Position numbers and translations under genes: made by a program. Shown here piece by piece: positions 15,175 to 20,015 of a DNA stretch of 20,015 nt. Source of the DNA: a virus; the IMG/VR virus record IMGVR_UViG_3300020204_000474, positions 1 to 20,015 of that record, one strand, 5' to 3'. A model generated the notes under the pieces. That model worked only from the letters and a program-made list of their open reading frames with translations, was not told the origin of the DNA and did no database searches. Within the stretch, counting starts at the first letter, position 1, and each line of letters starts with the position of its first letter.

Positions 15175-15384
15175 CTAGCGTTTAATTTCCAAAGAGCGCA
15201 CTCGCTCCTCCATCATTTTCATGTTTTCCGTAAGTACGTCTAATTTTTCCGTGATGGTTTCAATTTGAGCTGCTATTCTCACTTGTTGATGACCGATGCC
15301 CATCATCATTCCACCAGTGGCAAGAAGCATGCCTGCGGTGAGAACTACTGCGAAGTCCGCGAGCTTTGCTTGCCAGGCATTCAT
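15175..15384 (-). CDS. Membrane-anchored coiled-coil protein, lysis-associated (69 aa)
   Basis: One N-terminal membrane helix (about residues 10-32, AVVLTAGMLLATGGMMMGIG) followed by a heptad-patterned helix (38-67) rich in Glu, Lys, Leu and Met. This layout is that of small holins of the one-helix type, or of membrane-anchored spacer proteins. It is first in the leftward lysis cassette, 15 bases ahead of the 50-aa membrane gene. Either of the two small proteins could be the holin, with the other acting as antiholin or spanin-like partner; sequence alone does not decide. Confidence 0.65.
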   Translation of the reverse strand: MNAWQAKLADFAVVLTAGMLLATGGMMMGIGHQQVRIAAQIETITEKLDVLTENMKMMEERVRSLEIKR

Positions 15385-15480
15385 TGAAATAAAAACTTTC
15401 TTTTGTTCATTCTATACATTCCACCATGGTTTAATTTTGGCTTTAAGCTTGAAAGAAGCCAACCAAATATCATTATGGGG
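15385..15480. promoter_or_regulatory. AT-rich divergent region, candidate promoters for lysis cassette and HNH gene
   Basis: This is the only spot where leftward and rightward genes diverge with a real gap. It is AT-rich. On the minus strand, TATAGA (15416-15411) is a plausible -10 box for the lysis cassette, and on the plus strand TATACA (15413-15418) for the HNH gene. Neither has a convincing -35 box, so specific promoters are not claimed. Confidence 0.25.
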
Positions 15481-15954
15481 ATGAGCAATGGACCTGAAGA
15501 ACTCCTCCATTCGCTTTCTGAACTACGGCCTGGTGATGCTAAAAGACGCTATAGAAAAAGTATTTTTGAAGACTATCAATTACGAGGGCCATTTGGTCAC
15601 TGTGCTTGTGCCTATTGTGGCAAATGGAATGAAAAGCTAACGATTGATCACATTATCCCTAAAAGCAAAGGCGGCCCGCACTTTGCAAAATGGAACAATG
15701 CGCCTTCCTGTCTTTCTTGCAATGCCTCCAAGGGCAGTCTGCGTTTGTTTGAATGGTGGCGCCCTCAAGAATTTTGGACAACAAGGCGCGAAGAACTGCT
15801 TTTAAGCTGGATTCATCACCATAGTTTCGTGAGCGCTCATACAAATCTTTCCGATTGGGAAGCATGGTGCGAAGCAACTCAGCGCGTATTACCATTGCAC
15901 GAAAAAGGGGCCGCTGTCGGCCCCTTTCCTTTAAGTGAGTGGTGTGCTGCTTAG
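15481..15954 (+). CDS. HNH endonuclease (157 aa)
   Basis: Zinc-ribbon HNH nuclease. From ATG at 15481: CAYC (43-46) and CLSC (77-80) supply the metal-binding cysteines. IDHIIPKSKGG (55-65) holds the D56-H57 pair, W71-N72-N73 and N81 follow, then K84. The C-terminal third contains FEWWRPQEFW and aromatic helices. An in-frame ATG six bases upstream (15475) and one at 15403 are possible starts; none has a clear ribosome binding site. The gene stands alone, opposite in strand to both flanking units, which fits a mobile free-standing HNH gene, though a packaging or DNA-degradation role is also possible. Its last 17 codons include a transcription terminator hairpin, and its stop overlaps that of the convergent neighbour. 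Confidence 0.85.
   Translation: MSNGPEELLHSLSELRPGDAKRRYRKSIFEDYQLRGPFGHCACAYCGKWNEKLTIDHIIPKSKGGPHFAKWNNAPSCLSCNASKGSLRLFEWWRPQEFWTTRREELLLSWIHHHSFVSAHTNLSDWEAWCEATQRVLPLHEKGAAVGPFPLSEWCAA
15901..15930 (-). terminator. Terminator of the leftward nucleotide-metabolism block, inside the HNH gene end
   Basis: AAAGGGGCCG (15904-15913) and CGGCCCCTTT (15918-15927) make a perfect 10-bp stem with a 4-base loop. Leftward, the stem is followed by TTC, so the U-tract is CCCCTTTTTC. Rightward it is followed by CCTTTAAG, giving a poorer T-tract. It lies 24 bases beyond the stop of the leftward DUF3310 gene and inside the HNH reading frame. Confidence 0.85.
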
Positions 15955-16340
15955 TGGTCGCAAATGGGAGCGAACATGGCCTCTGAAGGTCCTTGACGCA
16001 CACTAGGCATAGGACAGAAGCCATCAGGACAGCCACTTGCTTTTAAATAATCGTCGGGATCGTAATTAACGCCCAACACTTCTTTAGTGGTTTCTTCAAT
16101 TGCTCTTCCCATTGCCTCCTCCATTTCGCAAATGAGAATCAAGCGCTTAAGATACCACTTGGCTTTTTTAAGGTCTTCAGAGCCATTCTTTTGAGAATAG
16201 CGCCAAACATATTTTTGAACATTACCTTTTAAGAAGCCTTTGAACTCTGCTGTGCTCATGGACGCTTCAATGGCTTCAATGCATTGAATGTTTCCATCAG
16301 TGTCGGCATAGTGTGCGGGACTGTTAACGGGATCGTGCAT
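15951..16340 (-). CDS. DUF3310 protein, putative nucleotide kinase-related (129 aa)
   Basis: Residues 1-75 carry the DUF3310 signature: VNSPAHYAD at the start, QCIEAIEASMSTAEFKGFL, GNVQKYVWRYSQKNG, EDLKKAKWYLKRLI. This domain is found in many phages and in T7 gp1.7, which has been described as a nucleotide kinase, so a role in nucleotide metabolism is plausible here beside ThyX. The last 50 residues are not conserved in my memory of the family and contain two Cys. ATG lies two bases after the thyX stop; the stop (15951-15953) overlaps the HNH stop by three of four bases. Last gene of the leftward unit, closed by the hairpin at 15904-15927. Confidence 0.85.
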   Translation of the reverse strand: MHDPVNSPAHYADTDGNIQCIEAIEASMSTAEFKGFLKGNVQKYVWRYSQKNGSEDLKKAKWYLKRLILICEMEEAMGRAIEETTKEVLGVNYDPDDYLKASGCPDGFCPMPSVRQGPSEAMFAPICDH

Positions 16341-16342
16341 GA

Positions 16343-17041
16343 TCAGAATTGATAGTTGTTTTCAGCAAAGGCATCAAAAGCTTCTGGCGCCACTGGTCTG
16401 CCTAGTTCAAGCAGCGCTTTAGCATAGGCCACAATTTCTCCCTGGGCTCCGTGACCGATGCGCAAGGAAATGAAATGAAACAGAGCCTGCAAGGAACAAG
16501 TCCAGACAAAGCTTGTATAGAGTGCAGAAGGCAGGATAGCCCTAGCCTGCTCTTTGCTTACGCCCGTCAGCAGAAGTCCCTCGTAAGCCTGCTTGCAAGC
16601 TTCTATTGCCTGTGAATACTGCATTAGGGCTAGCGCTTGTTCACGAAGCTGAAGAGGTCCTGCAGACGCTTGACGGTTGTCTTCGCTTTGCTGCAAGAAT
16701 TCCATGGGAATGTAAAATTCTGCTTCTTCAGCCGAGCAATAACGAAAGCTTTTTTCGTTCCAGCCCAACTGATCGTCAACAAAAGTGGAGGCCACTGTGT
16801 GTTTCCACCATTGCCTTGCCACAAACAACGGGGCCTTTATAGCCCATTTAAATACCACACCCCTAAAAGGAGAAGTGTGATGATGCTTTGCAAGGTAGCG
16901 AAGAAGTTTGCCGTCGCGTTCTGTCCATTCTGGGCTTTCTGCAGCAAAAGACTGACGAGCATCATTGACGACAGAAAGGCTGCTCCCCATGGAATCAAGG
17001 AGTCGTAAAGAGCTTTTGCCATCGTTAAGTGGATCAAGCAT
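16343..17041 (-). CDS. thyX: Flavin-dependent thymidylate synthase ThyX (232 aa)
   Basis: ThyX makes dTMP from dUMP with methylene-tetrahydrofolate, FAD and NADPH. Landmarks: LLDSMGSSLSVVNDARQSF (14-32), LAKHHHTSPF (50-59), FVARQWWKH (73-81), GWNEKSFRY (93-101), ARAILPSALYTSF (167-179), FISLRIGHGAQGEI (190-203). The signature usually written RHRxxSxNExSxRY is altered: the RHR is KHT (80-82) and eight extra residues sit between the first Ser and the NE. The NExSxRY half and the later Arg residues are intact. The start is ATG at 17041, one base after the preceding stop, with GAGGAGG nine bases upstream; the longer frame to 17164 would overlap the ribbon-helix-helix gene. Identity is confident, the effect of the variant motif is unknown. 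Confidence 0.9.
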   Translation of the reverse strand: MLDPLNDGKSSLRLLDSMGSSLSVVNDARQSFAAESPEWTERDGKLLRYLAKHHHTSPFRGVVFKWAIKAPLFVARQWWKHTVASTFVDDQLGWNEKSFRYCSAEEAEFYIPMEFLQQSEDNRQASAGPLQLREQALALMQYSQAIEACKQAYEGLLLTGVSKEQARAILPSALYTSFVWTCSLQALFHFISLRIGHGAQGEIVAYAKALLELGRPVAPEAFDAFAENNYQF

Positions 17042-17042
17042 T

Positions 17043-17222
17043 TTATTTCGCCTCCTCAAACGACTCAAGAGAGCCGAGTTGATTATCCTCCAAGTCGTAC
17101 AGAAATTTACGAATTGCTGCTCGGCAGAGACTGGAAGGAGTTGCATTAAGTTTTTCAGCAGCAAGAAAAACTCGCTGGCGCTCTGAGGAGGGAAGCCGAA
17201 AAGAAAGGCGAGGGTTTACCAT
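17043..17222 (-). CDS. Ribbon-helix-helix DNA-binding protein (59 aa)
   Basis: Leftward frame from ATG at 17222 to TAA at 17043-17045. The product has the RHH pattern: a short N-terminal strand RLSFRLP (5-11), helix SERQRVFLAAEKLN (13-26), a turn ATPSS, then helix LCRAAIRKFLYDLED (32-46), and an acidic tail. RHH proteins bind DNA as dimers through the strand and usually repress their own operon. The stop is one base from the thyX ATG, and its last codons carry the thyX ribosome binding site, so the two are made together. A regulator of this nucleotide block or of host genes is the natural guess; no operator was identified. Confidence 0.72.
   Translation of the reverse strand: MVNPRLSFRLPSSERQRVFLAAEKLNATPSSLCRAAIRKFLYDLEDNQLGSLESFEEAK
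17051..17057 (-). promoter_or_regulatory. Strong ribosome binding site for thyX
   Basis: On the minus strand GAGGAGG lies nine bases before the ATG at 17041, within the last codons of the preceding small gene. It is one of the few full Shine-Dalgarno sequences in the window and decides the thyX start. Confidence 0.85.
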
Positions 17223-17247
17223 GACAAATCAGATGCTTTTGTGGTGG

Positions 17248-17601
17248 TCATTGAGGAATGCAGGCGATGGGGCGGATGCGTTGAATTGCCACTGTACTAG
17301 AGACGAGAACATCGTTTTGCTCCCATTGAACCATTGCAGCCTTTCTTCCATTGCTTCCCTTTGTAAAGCCTTGGAAGGTGCCATGAATGGACGTTGGCAC
17401 CAGACCAGCCCCTGTGAAGGCGACCAGTACCACTCTTTCTCCTGGCGTCCAATTATGGTCCGTTGGCGAACGCCTCAGTTTATACCTTCGGGAAGCCGGA
17501 CGCAAGATTTCGGCTTTTTCCCCATCGTCCACTGCCCGTACAAACTGCTTGTTTCCATTGTTCGTCTGTAGCCTAGTAACAAAAGAACGATTGGTTGCCA
17601 T
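17248..17601 (-). CDS. Hypothetical protein with SH3-like C-terminal half (117 aa)
   Basis: ATG at 17601 lies in CCATGG, which also supplies the ATG of the opposite gene. Residues 1-45 are polar and basic. Residues 50-112 look like a small beta barrel: GERVVLVAFTGAG, IHGTFQGFTKGSNGRKAAMV, WEQNDVLVSSTVAIQRIRPI, where the ending resembles KOW/SH3-like domains. TGA at 17248-17250 is 25 bases before the ribbon-helix-helix gene. Function not recognised; a nucleic-acid or protein-binding role is possible. That it is real rests on its protein-like pattern and its fit in the leftward operon. Confidence 0.6.
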   Translation of the reverse strand: MATNRSFVTRLQTNNGNKQFVRAVDDGEKAEILRPASRRYKLRRSPTDHNWTPGERVVLVAFTGAGLVPTSIHGTFQGFTKGSNGRKAAMVQWEQNDVLVSSTVAIQRIRPIACIPQ

Positions 17602-17962
17602 GGAGTATTGTCTGCCGGTACAGTTTGACTACAATGGACAAAAATATTTGGCCACTATGGGTCCGTTCGAGCATTCCACTGAGCGTCAGTTTGCCCTAAC
17701 TGTTAATCGCAGGGCCATTGACGAATGCACCAGTGTAGAACAGCTTAAGCCTGTTGCCAAAAATCTTTTGGAAGGTTGGTCATCGCTGCAAACTGCTTTT
17801 CAAAGCTTGATGCTGGAGAACATTCAACTTCGTCAAGCTCTTGCAGTGCGAGATAGCTCTCTTGAGGCTGCTGATGAAATGCTCACCCAAGCCTCTGTCG
17901 TGATTGACAAATATGAGAAGCAATTAAAGAATACCAATAAACTTCCTTGGCCATTTGGCTAG
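17600..17962 (+). CDS. Hypothetical protein on the opposite strand of the operon (120 aa)
   Basis: ATG at 17600-17602 (in CCATGG) is preferred; the open frame to 17387 would overlap the leftward SH3-like gene completely. The product has a beta-rich start (LPVQFDYNGQKYLATMGPF) and a long helical remainder (SVEQLKPVAKNLLEGW, ENIQLRQALAVRDSSLEAAD, VIDKYEKQL) likely to form a coiled coil, ending in PWPFG. It is the only rightward gene between 15955 and the window end. It overlaps the leftward Vsr-like gene by 80 bases at its 3' end. The leftward strand has no gene of its own between 17602 and 17882, which supports this one. No promoter is visible because its upstream region is coding on the other strand. 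Confidence 0.6.
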   Translation: MEYCLPVQFDYNGQKYLATMGPFEHSTERQFALTVNRRAIDECTSVEQLKPVAKNLLEGWSSLQTAFQSLMLENIQLRQALAVRDSSLEAADEMLTQASVVIDKYEKQLKNTNKLPWPFG

Positions 17963-18260
17963 TCAAGAGGAAGATCGTCCACCCGCTCGTATATGCGAGA
18001 TTATATTTCCGACAATCGCGCTCATAGCCGCTGCCAGTGACGTGGCGACCACGATTGTAAACACCACCCTGGATTTCGATGCCAGTGCAACTGTCGGGAT
18101 GAGCAAAGTCAAGGCGATACCTTCTTGAGCGTTTATTTTTTGCATGGCGCTCTTGATAATCTTCTTCCCAAGCCGCAATGTCAGAAAATTCTCGTTCAAG
18201 AATTAACCGAGGATGATGAGCTTGCCACGAACTAAGAAATTGATCTTCAAGAGCACTCAA
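17883..18260 (-). CDS. Vsr-like PD-(D/E)XK endonuclease (125 aa)
   Basis: Small nuclease of the very-short-patch-repair type fold. Residues 47-55 (RYRLDFAHP) give the first acidic residue D51; 61-66 (IEIQGG) give E62; GRHVTGSGYERDCRKYN (71-87) and GWTIFLLT (93-100) complete the family pattern. Such proteins typically show E-x-E/D/Q rather than E-x-K at the second site, with Lys further on. Roles known for relatives include mismatch nicking and junction or end processing; which applies here is unknown. Start is TTG at 18260, three bases after the dcd stop; no ATG is available before the conserved core. The last 26 codons overlap the rightward gene. Confidence 0.72.
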   Translation of the reverse strand: MSALEDQFLSSWQAHHPRLILEREFSDIAAWEEDYQERHAKNKRSRRYRLDFAHPDSCTGIEIQGGVYNRGRHVTGSGYERDCRKYNLAYTSGWTIFLLTSQMAKEVYWYSLIASHICQSRQRLG

Positions 18261-18263
18261 TGC

Positions 18264-18854
18264 TTAGACAGCGGCTAGTTGTACCCTAGCGCCTTGGTTT
18301 TGATAGGCGCCAGTGTAAGCTTGTCCCACTTCCTCAATGCCAAATAGCACCAACTGAGCGATGCCTTCGTTGGCATAGAGGCGAATGGGGAATGCCGTGG
18401 GGTTGACAAAGCACATGGTCAGGTAGCCACTCCAACCAGGTTCAACGGGAAGAATGTTGGCAATGAGTCCGCAGCGCCCATAAGTGCTTTTGCCTTCACA
18501 AAGAGCAAACACGTCGTTCGGCATGGAAATTAGCTCAAGGCTGGTACCAAGGCCGTGGCTATGGGGAGGCAGCAGAAAATAGCATGAACCGTCTTCCTGC
18601 TCAACCAGTTCCGTTTCAGTGGGCTCAGTGTCAAACCGCTTGGCATCTAGCTCGTACGGCGCACTGCCCCAGTTATCTGTAGTGAAAACTAGGAACTCAA
18701 CGGAAGACAGGCGAATGTCATAGCCTGCTTGCGAGAGCCCGTAGGAAATTGCTTTTGTGCCATTGTCAAGCTCTCTGCATTTTTCGCCAACGTAAGGCAA
18801 AAAGATGTCATTCTCTGCCAGTTTGGCAATTTGCTTGTCATTAAGAAGGGTCAT
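18264..18854 (-). CDS. dcd: dCTP deaminase homologue with altered catalytic residue (196 aa)
   Basis: Dcd enzymes turn dCTP into dUTP, feeding thymidylate synthesis. Landmarks: LLNDKQIAKL (3-12), SQAGYDIRLS (41-50), LPPHSHGLGTSLE (95-107), CEGKSTYGRCGL (119-130), EPGWSGYLTMCFVN (138-151), YANEGIAQLVLF (160-171), YTGAYQNQGAR (180-190). Against E. coli Dcd as I remember it, PGWSG aligns without gaps through to the N, and the catalytic Glu138 corresponds to Cys148 here; Ser111 and Arg115 correspond to S123 and R127. Deaminase activity is therefore doubtful; it may bind nucleotides only. ATG at 18854 overlaps the preceding stop as ATGA, so the longer frame to 18947 is rejected. The trimeric dUTPase-like fold should be kept. 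Confidence 0.85.
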   Translation of the reverse strand: MTLLNDKQIAKLAENDIFLPYVGEKCRELDNGTKAISYGLSQAGYDIRLSSVEFLVFTTDNWGSAPYELDAKRFDTEPTETELVEQEDGSCYFLLPPHSHGLGTSLELISMPNDVFALCEGKSTYGRCGLIANILPVEPGWSGYLTMCFVNPTAFPIRLYANEGIAQLVLFGIEEVGQAYTGAYQNQGARVQLAAV

Positions 18855-19045
18855 GACGATGGGCGATTCATAAAGGCAATGGCAATCCACGAAAGGTAGA
18901 CAATGGGCCAGAAAGGCAAAGACGGCCAAATGGCCGTCCATGCCCAACCAGCCCCAAGAGCTACAAGAAAAGCAAGGCCAAATCCAATGAAGATGCCCAG
19001 CAGTTCCACGAGTGGATCTTTCTTTTCAAGCCTTGGGGAGATCAT
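18851..19045 (-). CDS. Small two-helix membrane protein (64 aa)
   Basis: Short basic/acidic N-terminus (residues 1-11), then two membrane helices at about 13-33 (ELLGIFIGFGLAFLVALGAG) and 38-59 (IWPSLPFWPIVYLSWIAIAF), with a polar tail. Its TGA overlaps the ATG of the dcd homologue (ATGA), and its own ATG is three bases after the preceding stop, so it sits firmly in the operon. Function not recognised; in this block, rather than in the lysis cassette, an early role such as superinfection exclusion is conceivable but unproven. Confidence 0.65.
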   Translation of the reverse strand: MISPRLEKKDPLVELLGIFIGFGLAFLVALGAGWAWTAIWPSLPFWPIVYLSWIAIAFMNRPSS

Positions 19046-19048
19046 GGT

Positions 19049-19303
19049 TCAGAACAGATCAGAAGAGCTTTCAGGGCTTTCGTTCTGCCAGACGCTGGCA
19101 TAGCCCTTGGGACCATCCTTGTCGCCTTTCACTTTGACAGAGCCCGTGAAACCAGGGGCACGGTCAGAGGTGCGCTTTTCGTTAGGCCATACAGCCATGT
19201 CAAGCGAATAATTACCTCGCTCGTTGGGACCAGCTTTTTTAAGAGCATTAAGCAAATCGCCAGTCAGATCGAGAGCGGCGGTGATTGGGGGCCGATTGGC
19301 CAT
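19049..19303 (-). CDS. Conserved-looking hypothetical protein (84 aa)
   Basis: Soluble, polar protein. Residues 1-28 form a probable helix (LDLTGDLLNALKKAG). The middle reads like small beta strands: NYSLDMAVWPNEK, APGFTGSVKVKG and YASVWQNE. The end is acidic and Ser-rich. The W-x-N-x-K...F-T-G-x-V pattern recalls short cyanophage proteins in replication regions, but I cannot name the family. The start is clear: AGGAG lies seven bases before the ATG. Confidence 0.68.
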   Translation of the reverse strand: MANRPPITAALDLTGDLLNALKKAGPNERGNYSLDMAVWPNEKRTSDRAPGFTGSVKVKGDKDGPKGYASVWQNESPESSSDLF

Positions 19304-19310
19304 GGTGTTT

Positions 19311-19315
19311 CTCCT
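19311..19315 (-). promoter_or_regulatory. Strong ribosome binding site for the 84-aa gene
   Basis: Minus-strand AGGAG, seven bases before ATG at 19303. The 49-base gap to the upstream nuclease stop holds little else, apart from a weak GCCC/GGGC hairpin around 19331-19345. Confidence 0.75.
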
Positions 19316-19352
19316 GGGGAGTATTGGAGCCCCTGTTCAGGGCATGCTTATC

Positions 19353-20015
19353 TTACCCCCTATCCGTGGTGAGCGCAAACGCCTTGCCGCCAGGATAGAA
19401 CTGACTGAAGTATCTCCTCACAGTGTCCTGCATGACGGCTTGTTGCTGCACCAGCTCAAAGCCATCCATCTGCAGTACTTGCAGCTCAGCCTCGCGCCCT
19501 GGCTCTTCAGGATCGTACACGCTGATCACGCAGAAGGCTTGGTCGATGTCCACTTCGTACAGTTGCTCGGCGGCCATGGAGTAGGCGCCAAGTTGTTTTT
19601 TGTAGTCAGCGAGTTGATAATCGGGCTTCACTTTGTAACTAGTTTTCCAATCCATGAGCGCAATAGAACCGTCAGCCATCAGCGCCAGTTGGTCAAGTGT
19701 GCCCGAATAGCCAATTTTTTTTCCATCGTCCCACCATGCCACTGCGCTCTCAGCGAGGATGGGCTTCTCGATCAGCTCTAGGAAGGGTTCAATGGCAGTG
19801 AAATAAGGGCACCATTCTTCACGGTGATCAAGATGCCCTTCAATGTCCTCCCCATTGAATAAATCTTCAATGACTCCATGCATCCAAGTGCCCCTGTCTG
19901 CAGCAAGCCTGGTACGCCTGTTTGCCTCTTCATCGCCCACGCGCTTTCGCCAGTTGATGAGCGCCATGATCTTTGCCACTGGTGCCATTGACGAAAGCAC
20001 CGTGGTTACAGAAGG
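19353..20015 (-). CDS. RecB/Cas4-type PD-(D/E)XK exonuclease, 5' end outside window
   Basis: The frame stays open to the window edge, so the N-terminus is missing; a GTG at 20000 is internal, since the codons before it encode PSVTT, part of the family's usual PSVTTIL opening. Counting from that GTG: RGTWMHG (37-42) with H41, AES with E84, GTLDQLA with D103, ALMDWKTS with D117 and K119, and QLGAYSMA with Q136 and Y140. This is the H...E...D...D-x-K...Q-x-x-x-Y order of RecB/AddB/Cas4-type nucleases. Phage copies serve in recombination, end resection or host DNA breakdown. It is the most upstream visible gene of the leftward block. No adjacent Cas genes or CRISPR array are seen, so it should not be called Cas4 in the CRISPR sense. 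Confidence 0.85.
   Translation of the reverse strand, partial: PSVTTVLSSMAPVAKIMALINWRKRVGDEEANRRTRLAADRGTWMHGVIEDLFNGEDIEGHLDHREEWCPYFTAIEPFLELIEKPILAESAVAWWDDGKKIGYSGTLDQLALMADGSIALMDWKTSYKVKPDYQLADYKKQLGAYSMAAEQLYEVDIDQAFCVISVYDPEEPGREAELQVLQMDGFELVQQQAVMQDTVRRYFSQFYPGGKAFALTTDRG

Noticed and set aside
17042-17164. Longer N-terminus for ThyX
   Set aside because: Would overlap the ribbon-helix-helix gene in another frame; GAGGAGG and the family start both favour 17041.
17387-17599. Longer N-terminus for the rightward 120-aa gene
   Set aside because: Overlaps the leftward SH3-like gene and gives a low-quality Ser/Arg-rich sequence unlike the rest.
18855-18947. Longer N-terminus for the dCTP deaminase homologue
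   Set aside because: Would overlap the two-helix membrane gene; ATGA coupling and the family start favour 18854.
19224-19781. Rightward frame of 185 codons
   Set aside because: Opposite the RecB/Cas4-type nuclease, which has a full catalytic motif set.
19353-20015. CRISPR-associated Cas4
   Set aside because: The fold is Cas4/RecB-like, but no repeats, spacers or other Cas genes are visible.

Overview
The window looks like the late-gene end and an adjoining metabolism block of a tailed phage of cyanobacteria with a long non-contractile tail (siphovirus type). The evidence is a lambda J-type tail-tip gene, two tail-tube-like genes, several cyanophage-style fibre and structural proteins, ThyX, a dCTP deaminase homologue, a DUF3310 protein, and densely packed genes joined by ATGA, TAATG and TGATG overlaps. 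This is an inference from protein families recognised by eye. No database search was run, and the window could equally come from a metagenome-assembled relative.

Positions 1-13434 run rightward. They hold the last codons of an upstream gene, a 1362-residue tail-tip protein, two tail-tube-like proteins, two fibre proteins, a fibre-assembly-like protein and a glycoside-hydrolase-like protein. Two very small genes follow and end at a strong terminator (11375-11405). After it come a small unknown gene, a conserved cyanophage structural protein and two more small genes.

Positions 13503-15384 run leftward and form a lysis cassette. It encodes a membrane-anchored coiled-coil protein, a 50-residue putative holin, a bifunctional endolysin (GH73 glucosaminidase plus C39-like peptidase) and an unknown protein, with the last three linked by start/stop overlaps. 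A rightward HNH endonuclease gene (15481-15954) separates this cassette from the next leftward block. Its 3' end contains a hairpin that works best as the terminator of that leftward block.

Positions 15951-20015 are mostly leftward. In transcription order they encode a RecB/Cas4-type nuclease (cut by the window edge), an 84-residue unknown, a two-helix membrane protein, a dCTP deaminase homologue with the catalytic Glu replaced by Cys, and a Vsr-like nuclease. These are followed by an SH3-like small protein, a ribbon-helix-helix protein, ThyX and DUF3310. One rightward gene (17600-17962) is wedged into this block, sharing its start-codon bases with one leftward neighbour and 80 bp with the other.

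Taken together, the right part supplies nucleotides (ThyX, the Dcd homologue, possibly DUF3310) and DNA processing (two PD-(D/E)XK nucleases). The middle releases the virions, and the left part builds the tail and its host-recognition apparatus. Two stretches have base composition unlike their surroundings, one inside the tail-tip gene and one in the receptor-binding half of the second fibre. No tRNA, CRISPR array, insertion sequence or integrase was seen, and no gap without a gene exceeds about 110 bases.
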